NCBI GenBank assembly: GCA_039566865.1
Contig: CM076959.1
Location: forward strand, 6,555,501-6,619,500
Direction of reading: 5' to 3'
Source of the DNA: Aurelia coerulea
Taxonomy: Eukaryota; Cnidaria; Scyphozoa; Semaeostomeae; Ulmaridae
DNA: 64,000 bases
The notes under the pieces are model-generated. The model was given only the letters and a program-made list of their open reading frames with translations, was not told where the DNA came from and did not search any database. This document shows, piece after piece, positions 10,357 to 21,255 of the stretch. The stretch's first letter is position 1, and each line of letters starts with the position of its first letter. The translations under genes and the position numbers were made by a program.

Positions 10357-12171
10357 AGCAGTGAACAAGAAGGGCAACAAATGCCCATTTGTGTAGGGAA
10401 AGCACAAGTAGATGATAGTCTTGCAGATGAGGCTATACTGAAACATGCAGGATGGTGCTTCAAACGTGTTAGGGAAGATATTAAAAATGGACCAAATTTG
10501 ATAGAGATACGCGAAAGTCCACACAACATAGACACTGTCACAGTCACTAAAGCCAGCCTTTTGAATACCATTAGCAATCTTGGCAATGATGTAAAGGTGG
10601 GTTTACACTAGGCGAATAAATTCGTGCGAAGCGAATTTTTCGATGCATATGCGCAAAAAATTGTGCGCAGAACCCTGTTTTGAGAGTTCACTTCGAAATC
10701 GCAGCAAATTTTTCGCTTCGCAGAAAGTAGAATCCATTTCAACTTTTTGGCTACGATATCTGCTTACCTTGCTGCTGTACAACAAGAGCAGGGCCATGAA
10801 GGTCGGTCATTATCAGCCGAGGCAGGAGAATCACAAGTAGATATTGCAGATGACGATTTGGAAGATGAAATAACGGTAGGCCGATGTGACATTCGCTTCT
10901 TTGCCGCTAAAGATTAGACGCAAGCTGTCAAAAGACTTTATTTTATCATATGTAGCATAATTTGGTTTTATCAGCCGCCATGTTTTCCTTGTTTTGGCGC
11001 TAAAATTTCGCATAGTGGAAATCAAAAAAAATATTTGAAGCGAAAAATTTGGATCGAAAAATTCGCTTCGCGCCAATATATTCGTCTAGTGTAAATCCGC
11101 CTTAAGGGCAATTAACAGTCTCTTCTATTTTGAAGCAAATCCTGAAATACTCACTTTCATGAAAATGCTTCATGACAAAGCTTCAAAACTTTTAAAAGAG
11201 CAAATTAAATTGAGTAGTGATGAGTGTGCCTTAAGCTGTTTGAGAATCAGTTGATGCATCATTTCGAGAGGAGTGGCTGTTAAGCTTGAAGGAGATAAAT
11301 AATCAAATAACTCCAGCTATCTCCAAAACGAGCAGCATTGTTCTGCTCCAAAAGATATGTGAAATGTTCATGAAATCCCAACAAAAGAGAGTGATTGATC
11401 AAATGGGACTGCAACCAAACAAACTGAGCAGTCTCTTGCACAAGGTATCAAAAGCAAGCAAAAGCAAAATAAGAAGACATGTGAAGGATACTCCAACAAC
11501 CTGCCATGGCAAGCAAAGAGAGGTTAATGATTTCAATCCAAGAACAACATTGAAATTTCTTTTTTAAGAAAATCAGATTTCATCCAAAATGGTTAATGAA
11601 ATTGATGAATTTTGTGCACAGTTTATAGTGGAGAAGAGTGATGTTTTCAAGGCAGTTAAGGAATTTGAATGCTCACACTTGAGAAAACAGGTTTGCCTAC
11701 AAGAAAATGGGAGAGCCAGGGATGAAGAAGATGCTATGACTTACAGAGATTTTGACTGGGACAAACATGTAAACATTAATACACTCGAGTCATTAAAAGT
11801 GGAGAGCCTGGACAAGTATCTCATATTTCACAATCTGAAGCATTGTCTGAAGTTAAAAAAGCAGCAGAAAATGGAGAAAAATAAAACAATAGCACTTTAG
11901 GATTATGAATGACAATGTTCAAGGTGAAAATATTGTTCAAGAATCTGATGAAAGCGAATCAGAACTTGATGCCAGTGAAGCTGAGATAAAAGAAAATGAT
12001 AATGTGATACAAACTACTGTTGTAACAGATGAATATGAGTCTGATGAGCATGATCCCGAGGCTGATGATCTGGAGAATGATTCCGAGCCTACTGCTGCAT
12101 TGCTTTTCTCAACAACTCGCAGTGGAAGAATAGCTTGTGTTTGGCGTTTGTCTGAGTATTTTGGTAAGTGA
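10357..12171 (+). pseudogene. Fragmented transposon-like gene of unknown family
   Basis: Coding blocks on one strand: 10357-10594 (KHAGWCFKRVREDI, ending NLGNDV), resuming at 11106 after a MITE (INSLFYFEANPEIL), then 11286-11567, 11589-11900 (FDWDKHVNINTLESL, then a SAP-like KYLIFHNLKHCLKL helix pair) and 11905-12171, which is very acidic and ends TRSGR...WRLSEYFG exactly at a strong donor, TTTG|GTAAGTG (12163/64). The order resembles the C-terminal half of uncharacterised invertebrate repeat-family proteins; I cannot name it. Stops and frame changes at about 11250 and 11568-11588 show that it is decayed. The earlier acidic ORF at 6659-7003 may be its 5' part. Confidence 0.5.
10595..11102. 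mobile_element. Palindromic MITE with TAA target duplication, inside an exon
   Basis: The ends are AGGTGGGTTTACACTAG and the complement of AGGCGGATTTACACTAG, each followed inward by TTCG-rich arms. TAA occurs at 10592-10594 and 11103-11105. Deleting the element plus one TAA joins the reading NLGNDV to RAINSLFYFEANPEI in frame, which fixes the boundaries. A 3-bp TAA duplication suits PIF/Harbinger-type elements. Confidence 0.85.
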
Positions 12172-12560
12172 CCATTACTTTTCTTTTGATTTTTAAAACT
12201 TGTTGTGTTGCTGTAATTTTGTGACATTCATTTGATGAATAGGGCTCTGGGAACATAATGTAGCATTTGATGAATAGGGCTCTGGGAACATATTCAAAGT
12301 CCAAAAAGTATAGAGCAATTGAATTTGAAAAACTTGAAATGTATAAAGGTAACAAATAAAAAGACATGTGTGTGATGCAAGCAATGTAGCTTTGTGGGTT
12401 TCATAGCATTATTTTGGGCTGGGTTTTTGGCTAGTTATACCTACTGTAGGCTCTTTACCACAATACTTTTTGTATTTTGATAGTATTTGATTGTACTCTA
12501 ATAATATATTTTTACCAGTAGTAGCAGGACTATGTGAGTTTAATCTTGTTAAGAAAATAC
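12172..12560. other. Probable intron or intergenic, no gene seen
   Basis: AT-rich. A 22-bp segment, tttgatgaatagggctctgg, is duplicated directly at about 12231 and 12268 (37-bp period). Nothing else was recognised. Confidence 0.5.
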
Positions 12561-12574
12561 ATTTGTATTTTAGC

Positions 12575-13014
12575 GGACATCTGGAAATGATCACCTGGGA
12601 CAACTTGGTACAGGCGTGGCCTCCTAGAGAAGAGAAAATTCGAAAACTAGAAGTGTTCTGGACACGATGCCTTAGAAACATGGTTAAGGGTGGTTGGAAA
12701 CGTAAGAATATCGATGAAAGTGAATACAGCTTCCAATATACGAATCAAGAAGTACAAGATATAGTTCAGACAGTTCCCCTGCAAGAATTCATACATGCAC
12801 AATACTTAAAATACATCGCATGTGTAGACATGAGAAAAATTCCATCACAAAAAAAATTTTATTTGCAAAGGCTACGAAGAAATACTTTCGGGATACATGG
12901 CTGAAGATTGCTGGTATATTGAGTGTGTCCATTGAACAAGCTAAGAAAGGAACACAAAATAAGCACAAGTTCGCCGAGCTGGTCCAAAAACGGACCAGTT
13001 CACCTCTCTGACTT
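12575..13014 (+). pseudogene. LINE C-terminal fragment (post-RT region), frameshifted
   Basis: The frame reads AWPPREEKIRKLEVFWTRCL followed by helices typical of the region after the reverse transcriptase domain in non-LTR elements, then shifts frame at about 12840-12890 and continues as RDTWLKIAGILSVSIEQA and KFAELVQKR before a stop at 13011. The RT core itself is absent, as expected for a 5'-truncated insertion. The tail at 13030-13080 is a short GGTACAGGTAGG repeat. The homology is judged by eye only. Confidence 0.55.
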
Positions 13015-13570
13015 TGAAGAAGTTGTTTGGAGGAACCTACAGGTACAAGTACAGGTACAGGTAGGTAGGTATATGCGCGCATACATATATTTTGGACTCG
13101 GAGAATTCTGGATGGGGTACCAAACCATTTTACTTAAAGATGGTGGGGGTACGAAATATATTTCTGTGTTCAAGATGGGGTATGGAATTTTTTTATATTA
13201 TGTGAAATTTTCCTCCTCCCTGGTACCCAGGATTAAAAATGACTGCTCCCTAAGAAAAAACCCTTGCAGCCTCTCGTATCTTATAGCCAGCTGTTGAATG
13301 TCACGAAGAATGGAATTAGCCAGTGTTGAATTTCATAGAGGATGTCACAATGTGGCCAATTTAATTGCCAATTTCACCTCGCTTAAAACATGCGATAAAC
13401 CTCACATCAAAAAACGTGGATGATGTCACACCATGACATTGTCCACTTGATGTATTTCATAGTTACTTCAATGTCGGACGATGTCAACAGTTATGCAATC
13501 GTCCACATAATGGCGTATTTTACACAGAATTAAAAGATGGGTCATATCATATCATACATATTATTTGTTA
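13015..13570. other. No gene seen
   Basis: Contains a GGTACA/GGTAG simple repeat (13034-13072) and several GATGTCACA-like motifs at 13340-13500, possibly decayed MITE sequence. No coding signal. Confidence 0.35.
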
Positions 13571-13716
13571 CTGCAGGTTAAATGTCAGGCAACCAAAGGT
13601 TGATGTGGACCTGCAAAACAAAATAAATCCTAATTACAATCAAAGTAAAAGCCCTAAAAAATATAAAACCATTTCAGTTAAATATAAATATTTACAAATA
13701 TGTTAAATTGTTTAAT

Positions 13717-14009
13717 TTAGTAGTAAAAGTCAGAGTCCTTCTTGGATATCAATATTGCCTCCCTTCTAAAGGAGAAGTTGTTCATGAAGTCATTTAGAGT
13801 TTTGAGTTTTTCTTTGAATTTGTCTTTGTTCACGATTGATTTAATGTTTGATGGTATCATATTCCAGATAGATGGGCCCCTGTACTGGAGACTGTCCCTC
13901 TCTATCTCTTTTTTGTATCTTGGTATTTTGAATTTGGAGTCCCGTATTGCATAGTTTTGTTGTAGATTTCTTTCAAATAGTTCTTGAAGTGATTTGTCTG
14001 CTTTTTTGA
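13717..14009 (-). pseudogene. LINE 3' terminal coding fragment
   Basis: The minus-strand frame reads KKADKSLQELFERNL, IPRYKKEIERDSLQYRGPSI, WNMIPSNIKSIVNKDKFKEK and a serine/aspartate-rich end before TAA at 13717-13719. The YRGP.IWN.IP..IK pattern is the usual extreme C-terminus of CR1/RTE-type LINE ORF2. The 3' untranslated part continues leftward to about 13570. Only this end remains: a 5'-truncated insertion in opposite orientation to the 12.6-kb LINE piece. Confidence 0.65.
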
Positions 14010-14836
14010 ATAATAAGGAATATTAAAGGCTTTTTTGAATAATTGAGGAATAAGAGGTATTACCTTTTAGCAAGGAAAAAACACAGAAACCCCCCAGCAC
14101 AAAGCCCTCTGGCCCTGTAGCCTAGGGCTAAAAATAGACGGTGCCCCATACAAATGGAATCGAGGTTGCCTCGCTTGGATGTAAGCTTGGCGTGAAACAG
14201 GCAACAGACAATTATTTGGCGGTGGCGCCGCCAGTTTGCAAGAAACCAGGTGGAAGTGGCGCTCAAATTTTCATTTACAGCCTGGTGTGGCAGGGAGTTG
14301 GAATCCTGTTCATGGCGGGGTGGGTTTGCAAAGTACTTTCTAAAGCATTTGTTTATTTCTGTTAATGTTTAGGCCATGAATCGGTGTCTGCAGTCAACGT
14401 TTTAGGCCAAAGAAGTCGTACTTTTTCGTGTTCGTACCGACCAAGCGGTACGTTTGGTAAGCGACTTATGATGTGAAGTTTAGGCCCAATCACTATGATC
14501 ATGTTTTGCCAATAACTTTCCTCGTAGGGGGGTTACCCCAAATATTATTGCATATTCAGACTCCTTATAGTACAGGCTTTCATATAGTATATACTTTATA
14601 TATATAAACGATGTCCCGAATTTGTAAGTTCCGCCTTATTAAGATCACCAACTGCAAGCAAATGCACATCATTTTTCAAAGATGAAGCTTCACACATGCC
14701 AACAGAAAGTAAAGCAAAATGAAGCAAGAATGAACATATTTGATCCAGTAAAATGTCAACTGTCATGAACCGTAAAGCATTTGCTCCTGTTTCTGTACTT
14801 AATAATGAGTACAGAAATGTGGCATTGGAGCTTAAT
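14010..14836. other. No gene seen
   Basis: Mixed sequence with a few GC-rich patches (GGCGGTGGCGCCGCC at 14219-14233). No domain-bearing frame was found on either strand. Confidence 0.35.
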
Positions 14837-15390
14837 CCAGTATCAATCCTTGCAAAAGGGTGTATAACTGTTCCATATAGTTCAGATGTACTATATGGGT
14901 TATTTGGAATTGCTAAAATGGGTTACTTTTGAAAACTTGGCATTGATGTAGCAGTGAAAATGCCAAAAACACGTAGCTATGATATTAGGATAGAAGCAAG
15001 GATAATGGCTTTTGTGAATAGTCACACTAAGTTTCTCTTTGTGTTTGGTGTCCATGAAAACTGCATCATTCTTTAACTGATTGTTATGAAGCAAGGGTCT
15101 GGATATTTCTCACATACCATTCATTCAGAATTGTTCAGTTGTGAAGGTCTACTGTCATGCCAGAATTGGTTGGAGTTGTCACACGCTGGGCATGGGCAGT
15201 TTCATTGATACATAGTAAAAACCTCCTGCACAAAGGTATCAAGGAAGACAATGTACTTCTGAAGTTTGCTTGTGGAGAACCTATCCCAATGCTGACAGAC
15301 TTTGGCAAAGCAACTCATTCAAGCTGTCCAAAACAATATTTTTTCAGCAAAGCGCCATCGTTTAGCACATTTTACTATGCTCCTATCTAA
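14837..15390 (+). pseudogene. Protein kinase domain relic
   Basis: The first frame gives an N-lobe pattern: ILAKGCITVPYSSDV as a degenerate glycine loop and DVAVKMPKTRSY as the VAIK-lysine strand, then helix-C-like IEARIMAFVNSH. In-frame stops occur (after KMGYF and CIIL). A frame change near 15150 leads to the C-lobe: LIHSKNLLHKGIKEDNVLL, where the catalytic HRD aspartate position is replaced (HKG), and MLTDFGKATHS with an intact DFG. The relic stops before the APE region. Stops, a frameshift and the lost HRD aspartate make an active kinase impossible. The intronless arrangement suggests a processed or transposon-borne copy. Confidence 0.6.
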
Positions 15391-16159
15391 TGTGCACAGC
15401 AAACCGACAGATATTTTTATAAAAGAATCCATTAGTTGGTCATCATTAGTTGTGCATGCTCTGCATCTGCTTCTCGTTGTATAAACGCCTCTCATTCTTC
15501 TTTGTGTCGCATTGCATTCTCTTATTATGACACCATAAGGCCATCTATGTTGCAAGGCAGATAATTTGTTGGGACATCTCAGATTGTTGGGATGGAAGCC
15601 AATGGAAAAACACAATTGAAAACATGAAGCTAACCATCCCGTGCTAGAGGGGGGCGGATTATCAATTCCAAAATTGGGAGAGTGATGCCTATTTCTTCAA
15701 ACATTGTAAATAATATGTGTTTTCAGTGGCTAAAATTTGCTCTTACGAACGCTAAAATCACTGATTTGAGGTAAAAATAATTTATCCCAGTCTTTAGAAA
15801 CAAAGTTGTGAAGAATCCAACAAAAACAACCAACAAATTTGTTTTCTTAGAATTTTGAAAAAATGAGATGCATCAGAACATAAGGACCATCTGTCATCGA
15901 CCTGTCAACAAATTTGGGAATATATCTAAATTTAAAGTAAGACTTCTGCATTACAAGAATTTATGGCATGAACTTGCAAGGTTAGAGTCACCACCGCAGT
16001 GGCACTTTTGAAGTGGCCTGTTTTTTTCCGATACACTCAGTAGATATTTTGTACAGTTCACTCTGCCTATTGACACTTTCTGCAAAAAAAACTGTTTACC
16101 TATCTCAAAAAGTAATTGGAAAGCTATTATTTGTTTAGAGAGAAGCTGAATAGCTAGCC
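15391..16159. other. No gene seen
   Basis: AT-rich, no supported frame or repeat. Confidence 0.4.
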
Positions 16160-16750
16160 ATGCCAGTTGGTCAGTTGACACCATTGTCAAGCATCACTGT
16201 CATCGAATCAGCAGCTACATCAGCAGTCACAGGAGCAATGGATGCAAGCAGCACATTGAATGTGGAAGATTCCCAATGTTCACATTGTAAAGTGACAGTG
16301 AGCTCACATTTGCCGCAAGCAGAGCATCAGTGTCAAAAGACCTGGTGAATGGTTTGGTGAGATGTACTATATCGGACATGAGAACTACATGCCAAAATCT
16401 AAAGGGACCAAGGAAGCCAACCATGATGGAGAAAGAAATGACCAAGGCATTTTGCAGAAAGTACCCGTGTTTGAAAATGGCAGAGCCAACACCTGACAGT
16501 GATAAAGATTACTTAAATAAAGGAATAAAGGGATTGATTCAACATTATATGCCATCCTCTCCAGCGAGTCTCTCTTGGATCATTTGAACCAAGTGTTGGC
16601 TGATCCATCTGTAAGAATCACATTGAAAAAAAACGTCTTGATGGATCAGGCTCCCATAGAAAACTTCATGGGTGTCTTCATGACTCCACTGGCGATTTGT
16701 CTAGTTGAAGAGGAATCATCTGTTTTCCTTTGCAACAATCCTTCCCAAAA
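16160..16750 (+). pseudogene. Unknown gene relic
   Basis: Two overlapping frames carry coding-like sequence: 16160-16348 (with SQCSHCKV and a following H..C, a possible small zinc site) and 16330-16587 (KPTMMEKEMTKAFCRKYPCL, then KDYLNKGIKGLIQ). Beyond the stop at 16587, similar low-entropy coding continues in another frame to about 16750. The A..YPCL..... pattern is reminiscent of invertebrate multi-copy proteins of unknown function. No family is named; frame changes indicate decay. Confidence 0.3.
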
Positions 16751-17259
16751 CTAATTTTTTTTCACTAGGCAAATATAAATTGTTTTTTCTTCTATAAATT
16801 CAATTTTAAAAATGTACAATTTACGAATTACCTAAGATTACAAACGAGCTACCATACAATACTACAGAAACGATGCCAAGGGAAGCAAAAGATCATGACC
16901 ACCCCAGGGCCATCACATGAAGCGAGATCAACTAAAATACAACTAAATATATAAGAGGCCCCCTAGCTATTCAGAAAAGAATTCGAATTGAACGATATTT
17001 TGCTAATGGAATGTTCAAATGTACACAATAGTGATAGAAGCTTTATCGCCACTCAGTTGAAAGTCGCATATGAAATGTATAAGAAAGACGCTCAATCCAG
17101 GCTCTGTTGTAGAATAGCTAAAGGGTGTTGTTACGAAAAACTACTTACAAACAAAAGAACAAAAGAATAGAGGAACGGGACTCGGCGAACAGGAGACTTT
17201 ACAAATATGGACTTGGTATGGTGGTTGAGCTGCATTTAGCTAGATTTCTGTGAACTTAA
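16751..17259. other. No clear gene
   Basis: A 60-residue open frame at 16988-17170 has no recognised motif. It lies just upstream of the RAG1-like relic on the same strand and could be a remnant of its N-terminal region, but I cannot show this. Confidence 0.3.
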
Positions 17260-17264
17260 TTGAA

Positions 17265-17545
17265 TCGACCGCTTGTGTGGATGTATTGTAGAATATACAT
17301 TGTAAATGCGCAGGAGTCTAGAGCCTTTTCCCTTAATATTCAGGCTATTAATGATGCTTTGAATGCTGCACATGAGATTCCAGGTGTGCCAGTAAAAATG
17401 ATTGTCGACACCGACATCACAATGATAAATGGCAAAATAGCGAGCCTTCTTTAAGGAGATTCTGCCGCCTTTTGTCATTACTGTGATGTTAACTCCTGCG
17501 GCCAGGTAAACACAGAGAAAATAGACAAGCTTTGGCAGTTACTTG
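17265..17545 (+). pseudogene. RAG1/Transib-like transposase relic (second copy)
   Basis: The frame reads RIYIVNAQESRAFSLNIQAI, VKMIVDTDITMINGKIASLL, a stop, then GDSAAFCHYCDV. This matches, element by element, residues ~121-191 of the ORF at 36791-37915 (RPIHLYKAKESRGFVEE, MTMLDGKMVSILQ, GDSGSFCHYCD). The position equivalent to the second catalytic aspartate is asparagine here (MINGK), and a TAA separates it from the CxxC pair. The copy is dead and both ends are lost. Confidence 0.55.
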
Positions 17546-17601
17546 GGGTCGCATTCAATTAAAGTAGTACTCTAAAAATACAACAACTCACATAGTAATA
17601 A

Positions 17602-18095
17602 TTTCCCCCTAGTAGTAGTAGTAGTAGTAACTCTCTCCTAACCGGAGAGAAATTCCCTTCTTCCCTACCTGGGAAGTAGTAGTAGTAGTAGTAGTTGTAG
17701 TAGTAGTAACTCTCTCCTACCCAGAGAGAAATTCCCTTCTTCCCTACCCGGGAAGTAGTAGTAGTAGTAGTAGTAACTCTCTCCTACCCGGAGAGAAAAT
17801 CCCTTCTACCCTACCCGGGAAGTAGTAGTAGTAGTAGTAGTAGTAACTCTCTCCTACCCGGAGAGAAAATGCCTTCTTCCCTACCCGGGAAGTAGTAGTA
17901 GTAGTAGTAGTAGTAGTAACTCTCTCCTACCCAGAGAGAAATTTCCTTCTTCCCTACCCGGGAAGTAGTAGTAGTAGTAGTAACTCTCTCCTACCCGGAG
18001 AGACCATCCCTACCTGGGAAGTAGTAGTAGTAGTTCTCTCACCACTGGACCCACTTCCCTACTCAGGAAATGTGACCAGTAGTAAGTAGTAGGAT
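17602..18095. repeat. Hairpin-rich AGT minisatellite
   Basis: About six units of 64-79 bp. Each has a variable (AGT)n run, then AACTCTCTCCTACCCGGAGAG and a TTCCCTACCCGGGAA block. CTCTCC..GGAGAG and TTCCC..GGGAA can each fold into a hairpin. Unit starts (CTCTCTCC) are at 17631, 17710, 17777, 17847, 17920 and 17984; length differences come mainly from the AGT count. Confidence 0.9.
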
Positions 18096-18229
18096 AGACC
18101 ACCCGAGTAATGGTAGTAATTAAACCAAAATGTATATAATGAGTTTTGAACGAAACATTGACCACCATAAGAGTGGTCCAGCCGCCAAAATTTACTGCCA
18201 AGATACCACCCCAAGCTTGCCAAAGCCTG

Positions 18230-18590
18230 TTACGGTTGCCAGGATTCCGACCTACAAACTACTGTATTGACGAGAACGCTAGGGATACTTTCTATAATAT
18301 TATCAGGGGTACGAATATACTGTTCATAACAGTTGCTCGACCAGCGACCAAGTGTTTTAATTAGCCAATCTGGAACTTTAGCAGCAGCTGCTGTTGTGGC
18401 TGCACCAATTCGAAAGCTTTGACTAGATAGGCCTTGCAGTTTTGACGTGCCAAGAAGGTGTTTTATAAGTTCAGACAGAGTCTGCCTTGTCAACAAAGAT
18501 GAATCTTGGAACATGAATAATGGTTGCTTGCCATCGGAACAGTTCTGTAAGTGCTTTCTCAATACCCTTACTGGGTCGGCACTAGATCAT
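18230..18590 (-). pseudogene. Tyrosine recombinase C-terminal fragment
   Basis: The minus-strand frame starts DPVRVLRKHLQNC and reaches LQGLSSQSFRIGAATTAAAA followed by LIKTLGRWSSNCYEQYIRTP. The SFRIGAATTAA...LGRWSS..Y..YIR arrangement is the box II region of tyrosine recombinases found in DIRS/Ngaro-type retroelements and Crypton-like transposons of invertebrates; the late tyrosine is the nucleophile candidate. The histidine usual just before SFR is a glutamine (SSQSFR). The N-terminal half and the box I arginine are not present, so this is a truncated copy. The element class cannot be decided without a linked RT. Confidence 0.65.
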
Positions 18591-18835
18591 AGTACGCTAA
18601 CGAACATGACGTCACATATTTTTTCAAATCGAGATTAAAGTCATCTGTTGAATATGAGGCTGCTTTGAGTGTTCACCCAACACCCAAACACCAAAGGGAT
18701 GTGGTTCAATGTGGGGTGCGTTGCGTTTTCTGCGGGGAAACTTTAACTCTGTTCAATAGCATTGGGAGGGGGGGTCAAAATTAACGTTAGTCCATAAGGT
18801 CGTAAAAATTACATACAGCTAATAGAAACTTACAT

Positions 18836-21230
18836 TTGAATGATTCTATTTTGAGGTACTTTGAGGTACGTTGTGTAACTTACTCTCAAGTGGCGAATAA
18901 TCCTACCCGCTTATTGCCCCGGTCAAAGCAGTCAAAGCGGTCAGCATCCAAAATCTGTAGTACTGGCTCATCAAACTCTGAGATGGAAAAGCGGAGCTTA
19001 CTGAAGCAAGGTGAATGTATTAAAGCAGAAATTAAGCTTGCGGAGGAGGAAACAAGATTGAAAATGTCAAAACTTGAACAAGAAGAAGAACTTTCAATTT
19101 TGAAATTGAAGAAGCAATTAGCACAAAATGAAACAAAATTAGCTGTATGTACAAAGGAAGGAGAGTATTGTCTTACAGAAAATGGTTTAAATTCTCTTCC
19201 AGCTGAAGACAAAGAGAAAGATGTAAATGATTATGTTAGAATCCATGAATTGAATCCATCAGCCAAGCCCTGGATTCAAAGTGAGGGAAATCAGCCCTTT
19301 GAAAGGCAAGATTATGGTATTGGTGGAAGTTTGGATAAAATTGCCTCAACTTTAGAAGTGTGTATGAGTAACATTGCAAAGACCAATAGTGAATTGGTAA
19401 ACGCAAGTTTGAAACAAGCAAGAGCTACAGATCAATTAGCTCTATCTAGTCAGATGCCAAAAATAACAGTTCCTGTGTTCACTGGTGATCCATTGGAGTA
19501 TCCAATCTGGAATAACACATTTCATGCTTTGGTAGATTCAAAGCAAATGGATGTGCAGTCAAAAATGAATCTTCTGAGTCAGTATGTCTCTGGTAAACCA
19601 AAGCAAGTTGTTGACTATTACATCCTAATTGGCACAAATGAAGCATACCATAAAGCAAGGCAATTGTTGCATGAGAGGTATGGCAATCAGAATGTTGTAA
19701 GTACAGCATTTATCAGTAAGTTAGACAGTTGGCCAAAGATTAATCCAAGAGGTCCCTATTCCATCAGAATGTTTTCTGATTTTCTGCTGTAAGTGGTAGC
19801 TGCAAAGAAAACAATACAAAGTTTAGATGTGCTTGACTTTGCAAAAGAAAATGTGAAGTTATTAGAAAAACTACCATACAGTTTACAGAACAAGTGGAGA
19901 GATCAGGTTTCTTACTGGAAATCCAGGGAAGGACCAGATAGGTATCCTCCATTTACAAGATTTGCAGTTTTTGTGAAGGATGCTGCTGACAATGCCTGTA
20001 TTCCAGAGCTAGAAAGTATGTACAAAACCAAGCTGAATTTGGACACTGAGAGTACCAAACCTGGTAGGAAATTTGCTGCCAATACATTCACAACATCAGT
20101 TTCAGATAAGGAAGACCCTGTAGGAAATGCTACAGACATCAAGATAGAGAGTTCTAAAGGAAACAGTGAAAGCAAAAGAAATTGTTTGTTTTGCAAAGAA
20201 AATCACACTTTGGACACATGCAAAAAGTTTACAGAAAAACCACTTAAGGAGAAAAAGTCATTCTTCTTACAAAGTATTTGTGTTATGGGTGTGGTGTAGG
20301 CTCCCCTCATAAAGTTAAAGACTGCAGATACAAGAAATCTTGCAAAGTGTGCTCTGGACGTCATCTGTCATGTTTTCATAAGGAACCCACAAGTCAACAA
20401 GAAAGAGTTACAGCAAACTGTATAAATGTTTGTGGAACAACAGATGAGAGTACAGAATATTCCATGATAGTTCCAGTTTGGGTCAGGCCTAAGAACCAAC
20501 CAGATAAAGAAATACTTCAATATGCTGTTTTAGATGACCAATCAAATGTTGGATTCATTTCAGAAGCACTTTGTGACAAATTGCAAGTTAAAGACCCTCA
20601 AACACAGCTTTTACTTTCAACAGTTCAAGAACAAAACGTTTTGATTGAAAGTAACCGTGTTTCTGGAATAGAGGTCTTAGACTACCAGAGGGAAAAATGC
20701 ATAGAGTTGCCTACCATGTTCACAAGGGAAACAGTACCTGGTAGTCACCATCAAATTCCCAAAGCAGCTGTTGTTAGTAAATGGAGTCATCTTCAAAGTG
20801 TTGCAAACAAATTAATGCCTTGTGAACATAATATAGAAATTTCTTTACTTATTGGAAATAATTGTCCAAGAGCAATTCGCCCAAGAGAAATTGTTATTGG
20901 TGGAGAAGATGATCCATATGGACAGAAATCCTTATTAGGATGGGGGGTAATTGGTAGGATATGCAAATCACAAAGTGATAACAGTACGCAACAAAGTTAC
21001 TGCAACAAAATATTGGTTGATGAGAGAAGTAGCAAATTTATATTTCCTGCGACAGTAAAAGAGATCTTATTCCCTGAGAAAGTCCTTGCAATTTTGGAGT
21101 CAGATTTCAATGAAAGGGGAAGCAAAGGAAAGTCCCTTTCAGTACAAGATGAAAGGTTTTTAAGATATTGGAGGAAGATATAAAGAGAACTACAAATTGG
21201 CATTATGAAATGCCACTTCCATTGTGGAAG
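18836..21230 (+). pseudogene. BEL/Pao retroelement: gag and protease region
   Basis: The frame from 18836 encodes a charged coiled coil (EIKLAEEETRLKMSKLEQEE region), then a DUF1759-type gag segment (ITVPVFTGDPLEYPIWNNTF). An in-frame TAA at 19790-19792 interrupts it; the same frame continues to 20299. A CCHC-like knuckle (CLFCKENHTLDTC) precedes a frameshift near 20270-20278, after which CYGCGVGSPHKVKDC and a further C..C..RH cluster lead into a DUF1758-type aspartic protease (AVLDDQSNVGFIS). A second frameshift near 21155 precedes the RT start (RTTNWHYEMPLPLW) at ~21225, where the element is deleted. The 5' end and 5' LTR are missing. In intact elements this half makes capsid and protease. 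Three lesions make this copy defective. Confidence 0.85.
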
Positions 21231-21255
21231 TGGTCTTAGGGTCTAAGTGGTCTAA

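Noticed and set aside
10769..10890. Open acidic frame (AAVQQEQGHEGRSLSAEAG) inside the exon-borne MITE, taken first as a separate exon
   Set aside because: Deleting the whole MITE restores the host frame exactly, so this stretch belongs to the MITE.
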